Shown: one piece after another, positions 1 through 12,810 of the stretch
Layout: each line of letters starts with the position of its first letter
How positions within the stretch are numbered: position 1 is the stretch's first letter
Source of the DNA: Megaustenia siamemsis
Taxonomy: Eukaryota > Mollusca > Gastropoda > Stylommatophora > Ariophantidae
Assembly (NCBI GenBank): GCA_032433765.1
Contig: JAVIAB010000046.1
Location: 61,974,951 to 62,038,950, forward strand
Length of the DNA stretch: 64,000 bases
Reading direction: 5' to 3'
Made by a program: the position numbers and the translations under genes
Notes under the pieces: generated by a model
Databases searched by the model: none
What the model was told of the DNA's origin: nothing
What the model saw: only the letters and a program-made list of their open reading frames with translations

Positions 1-104
1 CATGATGTGTGCTATCTAATAGTTGTCTGAAGTTATCTCAGATTTTGTCATATATAATGTTTGTTATCTAATAATTGTCTGAAGTTATCTCAGATTATAA
101 CATA
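1..104. repeat. Two-copy 53-bp direct repeat at the window edge
   Basis: A segment containing TTGTCTGAAGTTATCTCAG occurs twice, 53 bp apart, before the sequence passes into the 26-bp array. It may be the tail of a different array that continues to the left of the window. No coding signal is seen. Confidence 0.6.
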
Positions 105-3100
105 TCTAGCCATCAATAACATCACCATTATCTAGTCATCAATAACACCATCATTATCTGGTCATCAATAACATCACCATTATCTAGTCATCATTAACAC
201 CATCATTATCTAGTCATCAATAACATCATCATTGTCTAATCATCAATAGCATCATCATTGTCTAGTCATCAATAGCATCACCATTATCTAGTCATCAATA
301 ACATCATCATTGTCCAGTCATCAATAGCATAATCATTGTCTAATCATCAATAGCATCATCATTGTCTATTCATCAATAACATCATCATTGTCTAGTCATC
401 AATAACATCACCATTATCTAGTCATCAATAACATCACCATTATCTAGTCATCAATAACACCATCATTATCTGGTCATCAATAACATCACCATTATCTAGT
501 CATCATTAACACCATCATTATCTAGTCATCAATAACATCATCATTGTCTAATCATCAATAGCATCATCATTGTCTAGTCATCAATAGCATCACCATTATC
601 TAGTCATCAATAACATCATCATTGTCCAGTCATCAATAGCATAATCATTGTCTAATCATCAATAGCATCATCATTGTCTATTCATCAATAATATCATCAT
701 TGTCTAGTCATCAATAACATCATCATTGTCAAGTCATCAATAGCATCACAATTGTCCAGTCATCAATAGCATCATCATTGTCTAGTCATCAATAACATCA
801 CCATTGCCTAGTCATCAATAACATCACCATTGTCTAGTCATCAATAACATCATCATTTTCTATTCTTCAATAACATCACCATTGTCTAGTCATCAATAAC
901 ATCACCATTGTCTATTCATCAATAACATTATCATTGTCTATTCTTCAATAACATCACCATTGTCTAGTCATCAATAGCATCATCATTGTCTAGTCATCAA
1001 TAACATCACTATTGTCTATTCATAAAATAACATCATCATTATCTAGTCATCAATAACATCATCATTATCTAGTCGTCAATAACATCATTATTATCTAGTC
1101 ATCAATAACATCACTATTGTCTAGTCATAAAATAACATCATCATTATCTAGTCATCAATAACATCATCATTATCTAGTCATAAATAACATCATCATTATC
1201 TAGTCATCATAACATCATCATTATCTAGTCATCAATAACATCACCATTGTCTAGTCATCATTAACATCACCATTGTCTAGTCATCAATAACATCACCATT
1301 GTCTAGTCATCAATAACATCATCATTGTCTAGTCATCAATAGCATCATCATTGTCTAATCATCAATAACATCATCATTGTCTAGTTATCAATAACATCAT
1401 CATTTTCTAGTTATCAATAACATCACCATTGTCTAGTCATCAATACATCATCATTGTCTAGTCATCAATAACATCATCATTGTGTAGTTATCAATAACAT
1501 CACCATTTTTCAGTCATCAATAACATCATCATTGTCTAGTCACCAATAACATCATCATTGTCTATTCTTCAATAACATCACCATTGTCCAGTCATCAATA
1601 GCATCACCATTATCTAGTCATCAATAACATCACCATTGTCTAGTCATCAGTAACATCTCCATTGTCTAGTCATCAATAACATCACCATTGTCTAGTCATC
1701 AATAACATCTCCATTGTCTAGTCATCAATAACATCTCCATTGTCTAGTCATCAATAACATCACCATTATCTAGTCATCAATAACATCACCATTATCTAGT
1801 CATCAATAACACCATCATTATCTGGTCATCAATAACATCACCATTATCTAGTCATCATTAACACCATCATTATCTAGTCATCAATAACATCATCATTGTC
1901 TAATCATCAATAGCATCATCATTGTCTAGTCATCAATAACATCACCATTATCTAGTCATCAATAACATCATCATTGTCCAGTCATCAATAGCATAATCAT
2001 TGTCTAATCATCAAGAGCATCATCATTGTCTATTCATCAATAACATCATCATTGTCTAGTCATCAATAACATCATCATTGTCAAGTCATCAATAGCATCA
2101 CAATTGTCCAGTCATCAATAGCATCATCATTGTCTAGTCATCAATAACATCACCATTGTCTAGTCATCAATAACATCACCATTGTCTAGTCATCAATAAC
2201 ATCACCATTGTCTAGTCATCAATAACATCATCATTTTCTATTCTTCAATAACATCACCATTGTCTAGTCATCAATAACATCACCATTGTCTATTCATCAA
2301 TAACATTATCATTGTCTATTCTTCAATAACATCACCATTGTCTAGTCATCAATAGCATCATCATTGTCTAGTCATCAATAACATCACTATTGTCTAGTCA
2401 TAAAATAACATCATCATTATCTAGTCATCAATAACATCATCATTATCTAGTCATCAATAACATCATTATTATCTAGTCATCAATAACATCACTATTGTAT
2501 AGTCATAAAATAACATCATCATTATCTAGTTATCAATAACATCATCATTATCTAGTCATAAATAACATCATCATTATCTAGTCATCAATAACATCATCAT
2601 TATCTAGTCATCAATAACATCACCATTGTCTAGTCATCATTAACATCACCATTGTCTAGTCATCAATAACATCACCATTGTCTAGTCATCAATAACATCA
2701 TCATTGTCTAGTCATCAATAGCATCATCATTGTCTAATCATCAATAACATCATCATTGTCTAGTTATCAATAACATCATCATTTTCTAGTTATCAATAAC
2801 ATCACCATTGTCTAGTCATCAATAACATCATCATTGTCTAGTCATCAATAACATCATCATTGTGTAGTTATCAATAACATCACCATTTTTCAGTCATCAA
2901 TAACATCATCATTGTCTAGTCACCAATAACATCATCATTGTCTATTCTTCAATAACATCACCATTGTCCAGTCATCAATAGCATCACCATTATCTAGTCA
3001 TCAATAACATCACCATTGTCTAGTCATCAGTAACATCTCCATTGTCTAGTCATCAATAACATCACCATTGTCTAGTCATCAATAACATCTACATTGTCTA

Positions 3101-6100
3101 GTCATCAATAACATCTCCATTGTCTAGTCATCAATAACATCACCATTATCTAGTCATCAATAACATCACCATTATCTAGTCATCAATAACACCATCATTA
3201 TCTGGTCATCAATAACATCACCATTATCTAGTCATCATTAACACCATCATTATCTAGTCATCAATAACATCATCATTGTCTAATCATCAATAGCATCATC
3301 ATTGTCTAGTCATCAATAGCATCACCATTATCTAGTCATCAATAACATCATCATTGTCCAGTCATCAATAGCATAATCATTGTCTAATCATCAATAGCAT
3401 CATCATTGTCTATTCATCAATAACATCATCATTGTCTAGTCATCAATAACATCATCATTGTCAAGTCATCAATAGCATCACAATTGTCCAGTCATCAATA
3501 GCATAATCATTGTCTAATCATCAATAACATCACCATTGTCTAGTCATCAATAACATCACCATTGTCTAGTCATCAATAACATCACCATTGTCTAGTCATC
3601 AATAACATCATCATTTTCTATTCTTCAATAACATCACCATTGTCTAGTCATCAATAACATCACCATTGTCTATTCATCAATAACATTATCATTGTCTATT
3701 CTTCAATAACATCACCATTGTCTAGTCATCAATAGCATCATCATTGTCTAGTCATCAATAACATCACTATTGTCTAGTCATAAAATAACATCATCATTAT
3801 CTAGTCATCAATAACATCATCATTATCTAGTCGTCAATAACATCATTATTATCTAGTCATCAATAACATCACTATTGTCTAGTCATAAAATAACATCATC
3901 ATTATCTAGTCATCAATAACATCATCATTATCTAGTCATCAATAACATCATCATTATCTAGTCATCAATAACATCACCATTGTCTAGTCATCATTAACAT
4001 CACCATTGGCTAGTCATCAATAACATCACCATTGTCTAGTCATCAATAACATCATCATTGTCTAGTCATCAATAGCATCATCATTGTCTAATCATCAATA
4101 ACATCATCATTGTCTAGTTATCAATAACATCATAATTTTCTAGTTATCAATAACATCACCATTGTCTAGTCATCAATAACATCATCATTGTCTAGTCATC
4201 AATAACATCATCATTGTGTAGTTATCAATAACATCACCATTTTTCAGTCATCAATAACATCTCCATTGTCTAGTCACCAATAACATCATCATTGTCCAGT
4301 CATCAATAGCATAATCATTGTCTAATCATCAATAGCATCATCATTGTCTATTCATCAATAATATCATCATTGTCTAGTCATCAATAACATCATCATTGTC
4401 AAGTCATCAATAGCATCACAATTGTCCAGTCATCAATAGCATCATCATTGTCTAGTCATCAATAACATCACCATTGCCTAGTCATCAATAACATCACCAT
4501 TGTCTAGTCATCAATAACATCATCATTTTCTATTCTTCAATAACATCACCATTGTCTAGTCATCAATAACATCACCATTGTCTATTCATCAAAAACATTA
4601 TCATTGTCTATTCTTCAATAACATCACCATTGTCTAGTCATCAATAGCATCATCATTGTCTAGTCATCAATAACATCACTATTGTCTAGTCATAAAATAA
4701 CATCATCATTATCTAGTCATCAATAACATCATCATTATCTAGTCGTCAATAACATCATTATTATCTAGTCATCAATAACATCACTATTGTCTAGTCATAA
4801 AATAACATCATCATTATCTAGTCATCAATAACATCATCATTATCTAGTCATAAATAACATCATCATTATCTAGTCATCAATAACATCATCATTATCTAGT
4901 CATCAATAACATCACCATTGTCTAGTCATCATTAACATCACCATTGTCTAGTCATCAATAACATCACCATTGTCTAGTCATCAATAACATCATCATTGTC
5001 TAGTCATCAATAGCATCATCATTGTCTAATCATCAATAACATCATCATTGTCTAGTTATCAATAACATCATCATTTTCTAGTTATCAATAACATCTCCAT
5101 TATCTAGTCATCAATAACATCTCCATTGTCTAGTCATCAATAACATCACCATTATCTAGTCATCAATAACATCACCATTGTCTAGTCATCAGTAACATCT
5201 CCATTGTCTAGTCATCAATAACATCACCATTGTCTAGTCATCAATAACATCTCCATTGTCTAGTCATCAATAACATCTCCATTGTCTAGTCATCAATAAC
5301 ATCACCATTATCTAGTCATCAATAACATCACCATTGTCTAGTCATCATTAACATCACCATTGTCTAGTCATCAATAACATCTCCATTGTCTAGTCATCAA
5401 TAACATCACCATTGTCTAGTCATCAATAACATCTCCATTGTCTAGTCATCAATAACATCTCCATTGTCTAGTCATCAATAACATCTCCAATGTCTAGTCA
5501 TCAATAACATCACCATTGTCTAGTCATCAATAACATCATCATTGTCTAGTCATCAATAACATCTCCATTATCTAGTCATCAATAACATCTCCATTGTCTA
5601 GTCATCAATAACATCACCATTGTCTAGTCATCAATAACATCACCATTGTCTAGTCATCAATAACATCACCATTGTCTAGTCATCAATAACATCACCATTG
5701 TCTAGTCATCAATAACATCACCATTGTCTAGTCATCAATAACATCTCCATTGTCTAGTCATCAATAACATCACCATTGTCTAGTCATCAATAACATCTCC
5801 ATTGTCTAGTCATCAATAACATCACCATTGTCCATTACATCACCACATCAATAACATCATCGTTGTCTAGTCATCAATAACATCACCATTGTCTAGTCAT
5901 CAATAACATCATCATTGTCTAGTCATCAATAACATCTCCATTATCTAGTCATCAATAACATCTCCATTGTCTAGTCATCAATAACATCACCATTGTCTAG
6001 TCATCAATAACATCACCATTGTCTAGTCATCAATAACATCACCATTGTCTAGTCATCAATAACATCACCATTGTCTAGTCATCAATAACATCACCATTGT

Positions 6101-6290
6101 CTAGTCATTAATAACATCTCCATTGTCTAGTCATCAATAACATCACCATTGTCTAGTCATCAATAACATCTCCATTGTCTAGTCATCAATAACATCACCA
6201 TTGTCCATTACATCACCACATCAATAACATCACCATTATCTAGTCATCAATAACATCACCATTGTCTAGTCATTGATAGCATTATTATTG
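105..6290. repeat. Large 26-bp minisatellite with higher-order structure
   Basis: About 235 head-to-tail copies of a 26-bp unit whose core reads CATTGTCTAGTCATCAATAA; frequent variants are GTCTAA, GTCCAG, ATCTAG and TCTCCATT. Variant blocks recur in the same order. The marker ending in ATCATTATCTGGTC occurs near 141, 453, 1805 and 3185, giving spacings of 312, 1352 and 1380 bp, so longer blocks were duplicated as units. A second local duplication (about 373 bp) carries the irregular stretch TCCATTACATCACCACATC near 5831 and 6204. Stops occur in all frames. The array ends against the 3' end of a minus-strand LINE. Confidence 0.97.
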
Positions 6291-6299
6291 TCATTATCG

Positions 6300-6965
6300 T
6301 CATCAACATATCTCCAGTGCTGTTTGGCTCCTCACAGGATTTGCAATGAAATCTCGTCATAAAGTCCATTATCCGGGCGAGCTTTTCAATCTTATTGAAG
6401 GAATCAATACCATCTGTCCTTGCCTCTCTTTATCTATGTCATTCTTGTTGTCTCTGGAGGTTAGCCGCATTTTTTTTCTCGTAGTTTTCTTTTTGAGGAT
6501 CTTTGTATTCTCATGTTATCTTTTCTTATGACACTACCGATATATGTCTGCCTTCTTTCTTTGATTACTGATGAAATCGTTGCCTGCTAGGCCATTTCTC
6601 TTACTTGCCATTTCGATTATTTCTGTCCTAGTCTTGACATTCTTTCCATTGTGTATACTTCAGCAACTGTGCAAAGTATTTTTTCTGAGGCATTTCTTTT
6701 CGAATATCGTTTATTCTTTATTTCTTTCATCGTTTACAAGCTCTCGCATGTATAATTAAAGATGAGTTTTAAAAACATTGTTTTTATTACTTTTATTTCC
6801 ATTGCCTTTTAAGGTTAATGAAAGTCATTGATTCATTTGCTGTTCTCGTTGTGATTTAACTTTTCTGTGTCCCCATTTTGATCTAAACAATTTCGAATAT
6901 TTACGAAGTGATCCACTTCCGCTGATTTTTCTTGCAGGGAGCTTTAATCAAATTGGCTTTGTTCC
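6300..6965 (-). mobile_element. LINE family A remnant, C-terminal part (copy A1)
   Basis: This is a decayed, 5'-truncated non-LTR retrotransposon. On the minus strand the sequence reads EVDHFVNIRN followed by DQNGDT near 6895, matching VEEIDHFIYLGS and DREGDTSKEI of the better copy at 59859-62062. Further on it reads QTYIGSVIRK, matching the conserved WSYVGHVMRR motif near the end of the ORF. Many frameshifts and stops separate the blocks, so it is a dead copy. The short plus-strand ORFs at 6346-6759 are shadows. Its 3' end becomes rich in GATGA and AATAATG triplets and meets the 26-bp array. Confidence 0.75.
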
Positions 6966-6994
6966 AAAAACGTTCTTGCGAATGTTTTCGAGGG

Positions 6995-9033
6995 GTCAGA
7001 GAATTGTGGTCAGTCTCAGCCACAACATGGTCAAATAGTCTCAGCCACAACTTGGTCAAATAGTCTCAGCCACACCTTGGTCAAATAGTCTCAGCCACAA
7101 CTTGATCAAATAGTCTCAGCCACAACTTGGTCAAATAGTCTCAGCCACAACTTGGTCAAATAGTCTCAGCCACAACTTGATCAAATAGTCTCAGCCACAA
7201 CTTGGTCAAATAGTCTCAGCCACAACTTGATCAAATAGTCTCAGCCACAACTTGGTCAAATAGTCTCAGCCACAACTTGGTCAAATAGTCTCAGCCACAA
7301 CTTGATCAAATAGTCTCAGCCATAACTTGGTCAAATAGTCTCAGCCACAACATGGTCAAACAGTCTCAGCCACAACATGGTCAAATAGTCTCAGCCACAC
7401 CTGGGTCAAACAGTCTCATCCACAACTTGGTCAAATAGTCTCAGCCACAACATGGTCAAATAGTCTCAGCCACACCTGGGTCAAACAGTCTCAGCCACAA
7501 CATGGTCAAATAGTCTCAGCCACGTCTTGGTCAAATAGTCTCAACCACAACTTGGTCAAATAGTCTCAGCCACAACTTGGTCAAATAGTCTCAACCACAA
7601 CTTGGTCAAATAGTCTCAGCCACAATTGGTCAAATAGTCTCATCCACAACTTGGTCAAAAAGTCTCAACCACAACTTGGTCAAATAGTCTCAGCCACAAC
7701 TTAGTCAAATAGTCTCAGCCACAACTTGGTCAAATAGTCTCAGCTATAACTTGGTCAAATAGTCTCAACCACAACTTGGTCAAATAGTCTCAACCACAAC
7801 TTGGTCAAATAGTCTCAACCACAACTTGGTCAAATAGTCTCAACCACAACTTGGTCAAATAGTCTCATCCACAACTTGATCAAATAGTCTCAACCACAAC
7901 TTGGTCAAATAGTCCCAACCACAACTTGGTCAAATAGTCTCAGCCCCAACTTGGTCAAATAGTCTCATCCACAACTTGGTCAAATAGTCTCAGCTACAAC
8001 TTGGTCAAATAGTCTCAATCTCAACTTGGTCAAATATTCTCAATCAAAACTTGGTCAAATAGTCTCAACCACAACTTGGTCAAATATTCTCAACCACAAC
8101 TTGGTCAAATAGTCTCATCCACAACTTGGTCAAATAGTCTCAGCCACACCTGGATCAAATAGTCTCAACCTCAACTTGATCAAACAGTCTCAACCTCAAC
8201 TTGGTCAAACACTCTCAGCCACAACTTGATCAAACAGTCTCAGTCACAACTTAGTCAAATAGTCTCAGCCACACCTGGGTCAAATAGTCTCAACCTCAAC
8301 TTGATCAAACAGTCTCAGTCACAACTTAGTCAAATAGTCTCAACCACACCTGGATCAAATAGTCTCAACCTCAACTTGATCAAACAGTCTCAACCTCAAC
8401 TTGGTCAAACACTCTCAGCCACAACTTGATCAAACAGTCTCAGTCACAACTTAGTCAAATAGTCTCAGCCACACCTGGATCAAATAGTCTCAACCTCAAC
8501 TTGATCAAACAGTCTCAACCTCAACTTGGTCAAACACTCTCAGCCACAACTTGATCAAACAGTCTCAGTTACAACTTAGTCAAATAGTCTCAACCTCAAC
8601 TTGATCAAACATTCTCAGCCACATATGGTCAAACACTCTCAGCCACAACTTGGTCAAACATTCTCAGCCACAACTTATTCAAATAGTCTCAGCCACACCT
8701 TGGTCAAATAGTCTCAGCCACACCTTGGTCAAATAGTCTCAGACACAACTTGGTCAAATAGTCTCAGTCACAACTTGGTCAAATAGTCTCAGCCACAACT
8801 TGGTCAAACACTCTCAGCCACAACTTATTCAAACACTCTCAGCCACAACTTATTCAAATAGTCTCAGCCACAACTTAGTCAAATAGTCTCAGCCACAACT
8901 TGGTCAAACACTCTCAGCCACAACTTATTCAAATAGTCTCAGCCACAACTTAGTCAAATAGTCTCAGCCACACCTTGGTCAAATAGTCTCAGCCACAACT
9001 TGGTCAAATAGTCTCAGTCACAACTTGGTCAAA
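6995..9033. repeat. 25-bp minisatellite
   Basis: About 80 copies of a 25-bp unit built on CACAACTTGGTCAAATAGTC plus TCAGC. Copies vary at a few positions (TTGG/TTGA/ATGG, CAGCC/CAACC/CATCC). The right third shows a longer period, in which blocks containing ACACCTGGATCAAATAGTC repeat with the same neighbours, which is evidence of block duplication. The short ORF at 8226-8429 only reads through the repeat. No gene is supported. Confidence 0.96.
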
Positions 9034-9057
9034 CGGGCAGTAATGATAAATACAATG

Positions 9058-9838
9058 GGATTTGGTGTGAACATCAGGTGGGACGAGGTGTGAACATCAG
9101 TGGGACTAGGTGTGAACATCAGTTTCAATAAGGTGTGAATATCAGGTGGGACGATGTGTGACCATCCCGTGGTACTAGGTGTGAACATTAGGTGCGATTA
9201 CGTGTGAATATCAGGTGGGATTAGGTGAGAACATCAGGTGGGACTAGGTGTGAACATCAGGTTGGACTAGGTGTGAACATCAGGTAGGACTAGGTGTGAA
9301 CATCAGGTGGGACTAGGTGTGAACATATTAGGTGGGACTAGGTGTGAACATCAGGTAGCACTAGGTGTGAACATCAGGTAGGACTAGGTGTGAACATCAG
9401 TTTCAATAAGGTGTGAATATCAGGTGGGACGATGTGTGACCATCCCGTGGTACTAGGTGTGAACATTAGGTGCGATTACGTGTGAATATCAGGTGGGATT
9501 AGGTGAGAACATCAGGTGGGACTAGGTGAGAGCATCAGGTGGGAATAGGTGTGAACATCAGGTGGGACTAGGTGAGAGCATCAAGTGGGACTAGGTGTGA
9601 ACATATTAGGTGGGACTAGGTGTGAACATCAGGTAGCACTAGGTGTGAACATCAGGTAGGACTAGGTGTGAACATCAGGTGGGACTAGGTGAGAGCATCA
9701 GGTGGGAATAGGTGTGAACATCAGGTGGGACTAGGTGAGAGCATCAAGTGGGACTAGGTGTGAACATATTAGGTGGGACTAGGTGTGAACATCAGGTAGC
9801 ACTAGGTGCAAACATCACGTAGGACTAAGCGTTAACAT
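9058..9838. repeat. 23-bp minisatellite with a 278-bp higher-order copy
   Basis: Units of about 23 bp built on ACTAGGTGTGAACATCAGG. A block starting AGTTTCAATAAGGTGTGAAT at 9121 is repeated at 9399 (278 bp apart) with the same succession of variants. A further copy of the GAGAGCATCAGGTGGG block follows near 9680. The array ends where an RNase H LINE remnant begins. Confidence 0.95.
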
Positions 9839-10360
9839 CATACTAAGTGATTCGATGAGCACGACAAGAAAGGTTGAGGCGAGCTCTGTACGTAGGCAGT
9901 GGGTCGAGTCATTGCAGAAGTCAATGATATACAGTCACCTTTGTCTACATCCCTGGACATGCGGGAGAACGAGGAAATGAAAGAGCGGATAGGCTGGCTA
10001 GCTGAGGTGTCGTCGAAGACGGTCAACCACGGAATCAGACGGACGTCATTTATGTCGTCCGAAATATGGGAAGGCACACATGACTTCGACAACCAGGAGT
10101 ACATGTCTTTCCTTTCAATGAGACAGAGATGGGAGTTAAGATGGGTACATCCAGAAACGAGAGTCTTAGAGTGCTCATAAGAGGGCTTATCAAACAAGAC
10201 AGATCTGAGTCGTCAGTCGCTGGACGGGCTGAGGAGGGGAACTGATCACCTATGGACATATTCAAAGTGCAATGATGATAACACACATATAACTCAATGA
10301 TAACTCGTCGATAACTTACAAAGGTGAGACTATGAGAACATTTATCTAACACAGTTCCAG
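9838..10360 (+). mobile_element. LINE remnant with RNase H domain (family N, copy N1)
   Basis: The plus strand encodes VLSDSMSTTRKVEASSVRRQ around 9842-9900, then in a shifted frame a peptide with VPGHAG and NE around 9945-9990. These are the third acidic motif and the HxGxxGNExAD-like end of a type I RNase H domain, as found after the reverse transcriptase in LINE clades such as I, Nimb and R1. The minus-strand copy at 24248-25015 matches closely. Weak homology seems to continue past 10200 (TDLSRQSLDGLRRG). Only the 3' part is present and frames are broken. The overlapping ORFs of 93, 100 and 119 residues are not genes. Confidence 0.7.
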
Positions 10361-10543
10361 GTTATGGGAGGTCACAACTCAACACCTTTAGCAGCAGTTA
10401 TCTTATCTTAGTTGGTGGACTTGCGGCTCTTTTATTGTGGAGTTGCTTGTCTGTCTGACTGTCTGTCTAGCTGTTTGTGTGTCGTAATATAAAATGGGGT
10501 CGTGCGACACAAGTCTCTGTCCTTCCCTTATGACGTCACTTAC

Positions 10544-10582
10544 CGTTTGCAAGGTCCTGACTTGTGTTTCCAGCGCAGAGAT
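10544..10582 (-). CDS. Putative 39-bp coiled-coil micro-exon
   Basis: On the minus strand a candidate acceptor (CTATCATCGAAACAG) is followed by 13 codons, ISALETQVRTLQT, and a strong donor GTAAGTGACG. The exon is phase 0 at both ends. I, L, V and L fall at 3-4-3 spacing, a coiled-coil pattern matching the other putative exons on this strand. So short an open stretch can occur by chance. Support comes from the perfect donor, the in-frame heptad and the presence of similar exons. Its function is unknown. It would be the most 3' exon of the putative gene in the window. Confidence 0.4.
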
Positions 10583-10639
10583 CTGTTTCGATGATAGGGA
10601 TGGAACAATTATTTTGAAATATCGTGGCATTGTTTACAC

Positions 10640-10944
10640 ACAAAATGATGTTATTTCAGTGTGTTAGATTTGTATCAATCGATAGTTATCAGGTTTACAA
10701 CATGACAGAAGTGACACGCAGGTCAAGAACATACTAGAAGTAGCTAATTAAAGGATAAATTATTAGGGATTAAGATAATGTTAGCTATTTGAAGTTATTG
10801 TTCTACTTGAGCAATACTAACAATTGTTTAATGCTACATCAATAAAAACAAAATAGTTTACAATTACATTTATATTTTACTATTTTAAGTGTGAAGAAAT
10901 GTAGACACTAAACGAGATGAAACTAGAAGATAGAATAGAAACCT
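10640..10944. other. AT-rich spacer, nothing recognised
   Basis: AT-rich sequence without a repeat, coding or splice signal that I can support. If the flanking exons belong to one gene, it is intronic or lies just beyond the gene. Confidence 0.5.
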
Positions 10945-11215
10945 TTAACTCTTTCAGTACGGAAGGTTTTTATCAATTTAGCGGTAGAGATCTCAGAGAG
11001 AAATATCTTTTTTTTTTTTAAATATTAATCTACATGTTTATATTTATCTAACACTTAACATATTATATGTGAATTTTTACATAATGAAATTAAGGAATTA
11101 CATTTCACCAATACCAAGATGATACAAGACATATTTAAAAATTGGTTTGATGACAGTTCACACTAATCAAATTAAGAGTGACGCACTGTGCGACTAAACG
11201 TACAGAAAGAGTTAA
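10945..11215. mobile_element. piggyBac-like MITE flanked by TTAA
   Basis: Both ends carry an inverted TTAACTCTTTC followed by AGTACG on the left and, read inward on the opposite strand, TGTACG on the right. The TTAA at 10945-10948 and 11212-11215 fits the invariable piggyBac target duplication, and CTCTTTC resembles the CCCTTTG-type ends of many piggyBac MITEs. The interior (263 bp) is AT-rich with no ORF, so the element is non-autonomous. An interior segment, including TTTATATTTATCTAA and ATTTCACCAATACCAAGAT, recurs at about 55095-55203. Confidence 0.7.
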
Positions 11216-11477
11216 TATGTTGATGTTCACTGGGAATAGAAAGACAAATTAAAGGAGGACAGAAGTTTGATAAATGGAAAGTAACAGTAAAAGAAATCAG
11301 TACTGGGAGTGGTTGTAATGTCAAGGGAATAGATGTATCGTGAACTTATGATGAAGGTTATACAGAGGTCAAGGACGAGAACAAGCAGGCTATAGTAATG
11401 ACGACAGGCAAGTTGAGAGAGTAAAGAGAAAAACATCAAGAAATGGATAAGTTTAGATTGTGTGAGAGTGGAGGTCA
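11216..11477. other. Spacer, nothing recognised
   Basis: Unique-looking sequence between the MITE and the 57-bp array. The minus-strand ORF of 83 codons across it has no recognisable domain and biased simple composition. I do not call a gene. Confidence 0.45.
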
Positions 11478-12352
11478 AGGTAGCGTTGAAGATTAGAGAG
11501 TAACATCAAGTCAGCCTGCCCTAATATATCATCAAGGTAGCGTTCAAGATTGGAGAGTAACATCAAGTCAGCCTGCCCTAATATATCATCAAGGTAGCGT
11601 TCAAGATTGGAGAGTAACATCAAGTCAGCCTGCCCTCATATATCATCAAGGTAGTGTTGAAGATTGGAGAGTAACACGAAGTCAGCCTGCCCTCATATAT
11701 CATCAAGGTAGCGTTGAAGATTGGAGAGTAGCATCAAGTCAGCCTGTCCTCATATATCATCAGGTAGCGTTGAAGATTGGAGAGTAACATCAAGTCAGCC
11801 TGTCCTCATATATCATTAAGTTAGCGTTGAAGATTGGAAAGTAACATCAAGTCAGCCTGTCCTCATATATCATTAAGGTAGCGTTGAAGATTGGAGAGTA
11901 ACATCAAGTCAGCCTGTCCTCATATATCATTAAGGTAGCGTTGAAGATTGGAGAGTAACATCAAGTCAGCATGCCCTCATATATCATCAAGGTAGCGTTG
12001 AAGATTGGAGAGTAACATCAAGTCAGCCTGCCCTCATATATCATCAAGGTAGCGTTCAAGATTGGAGAGTAACATCAAGTCAGCCTGCCCTCATATATCA
12101 TCAAGGTAGTGTTGAAGATTGGAGAGTAACATCAAGTCAGCCTGCCCTCATATATCATCAAGGTAGCGTTTAAGATTGGAGAGTGACATCAGTCAGCCTG
12201 CCCTCATATATCATCAAGGTAGTGTTGAAGATTGGAGAGTAACATCAAGTCAGCCTGTCCTCATATATCATTAAGATAGCGTTGAAGATTGGAGAGTAAC
12301 ATCAAGTCAGCCTGTCCTCATATATCATCAAGGTAGCGTTGAAGACTGGAGA
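11478..12352. repeat. 57-bp minisatellite
   Basis: About 15 copies of a 57-bp unit containing GAAGATTGGAGAGTAACATC and TATATCATCAAGGTAGCGTT. Successive GAAGATTGG motifs lie at 11943 and 12000, which confirms the period. Variants include TAAGGTAGCG, CCTGTCC versus CCTGCCC, and one 1-bp-shorter copy. Confidence 0.96.
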
Positions 12353-12354
12353 AG

Positions 12355-12800
12355 TTTCTTTGTTTGTTGTCTTCATTTTTTGTTTCTGCCTCCATTCTTT
12401 GTTTTAACTTCCATTCTTTATTTCTACCTTCATTCTTTGTTTCTGCCCCCATTCTATGTTTCTGCCCCCATTCTTTGTTTCTGTCTCCATTTTGTTTCTG
12501 CCTTCATTCTTTGTTTCTGTCCCCATTCTATGTTTCTGCCCCATTCTTTGTTTCTGTCTCCATTCTTTGTTTCTGTCTCCATTCTTTGTTTCTGCCTTCA
12601 TTCCTTGCTTCTGCCTCCAATCTATGTTTCTGTCTCCATTCTTTGTTTCTGCCTCCAATCTTTGTTTCTGTCTCCATTCTTTGTTTCTGTCTCCATTCTT
12701 TGTTTCTGCCTCCATTCTTTGTTTCTGCTTCCATTCTTTGTTTCTGTCTCCATTCTTTGTTTCTGCCTCCATTCTTTGTTTCTGCCTCCATCAATTGTTT
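12355..12800. repeat. 19-bp pyrimidine-rich minisatellite
   Basis: About 23 copies of a 19-bp unit, TTTCTGCCTCCATTCTTTG. The plus strand is almost pure pyrimidine with scattered A and G. The overlapping ORFs of 113-227 codons in several frames on both strands are read-through of the repeat. The array lies about 10 bp from the triplet-rich 3' end of a LINE B copy. Confidence 0.96.
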
Positions 12801-12810
12801 AATTCCGTCA

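Noticed and set aside
1..6290. CRISPR-like appearance of short regular repeats
   Set aside because: There are no unique spacers, the repeats are directly contiguous, and the context is animal nuclear DNA. It is a minisatellite.
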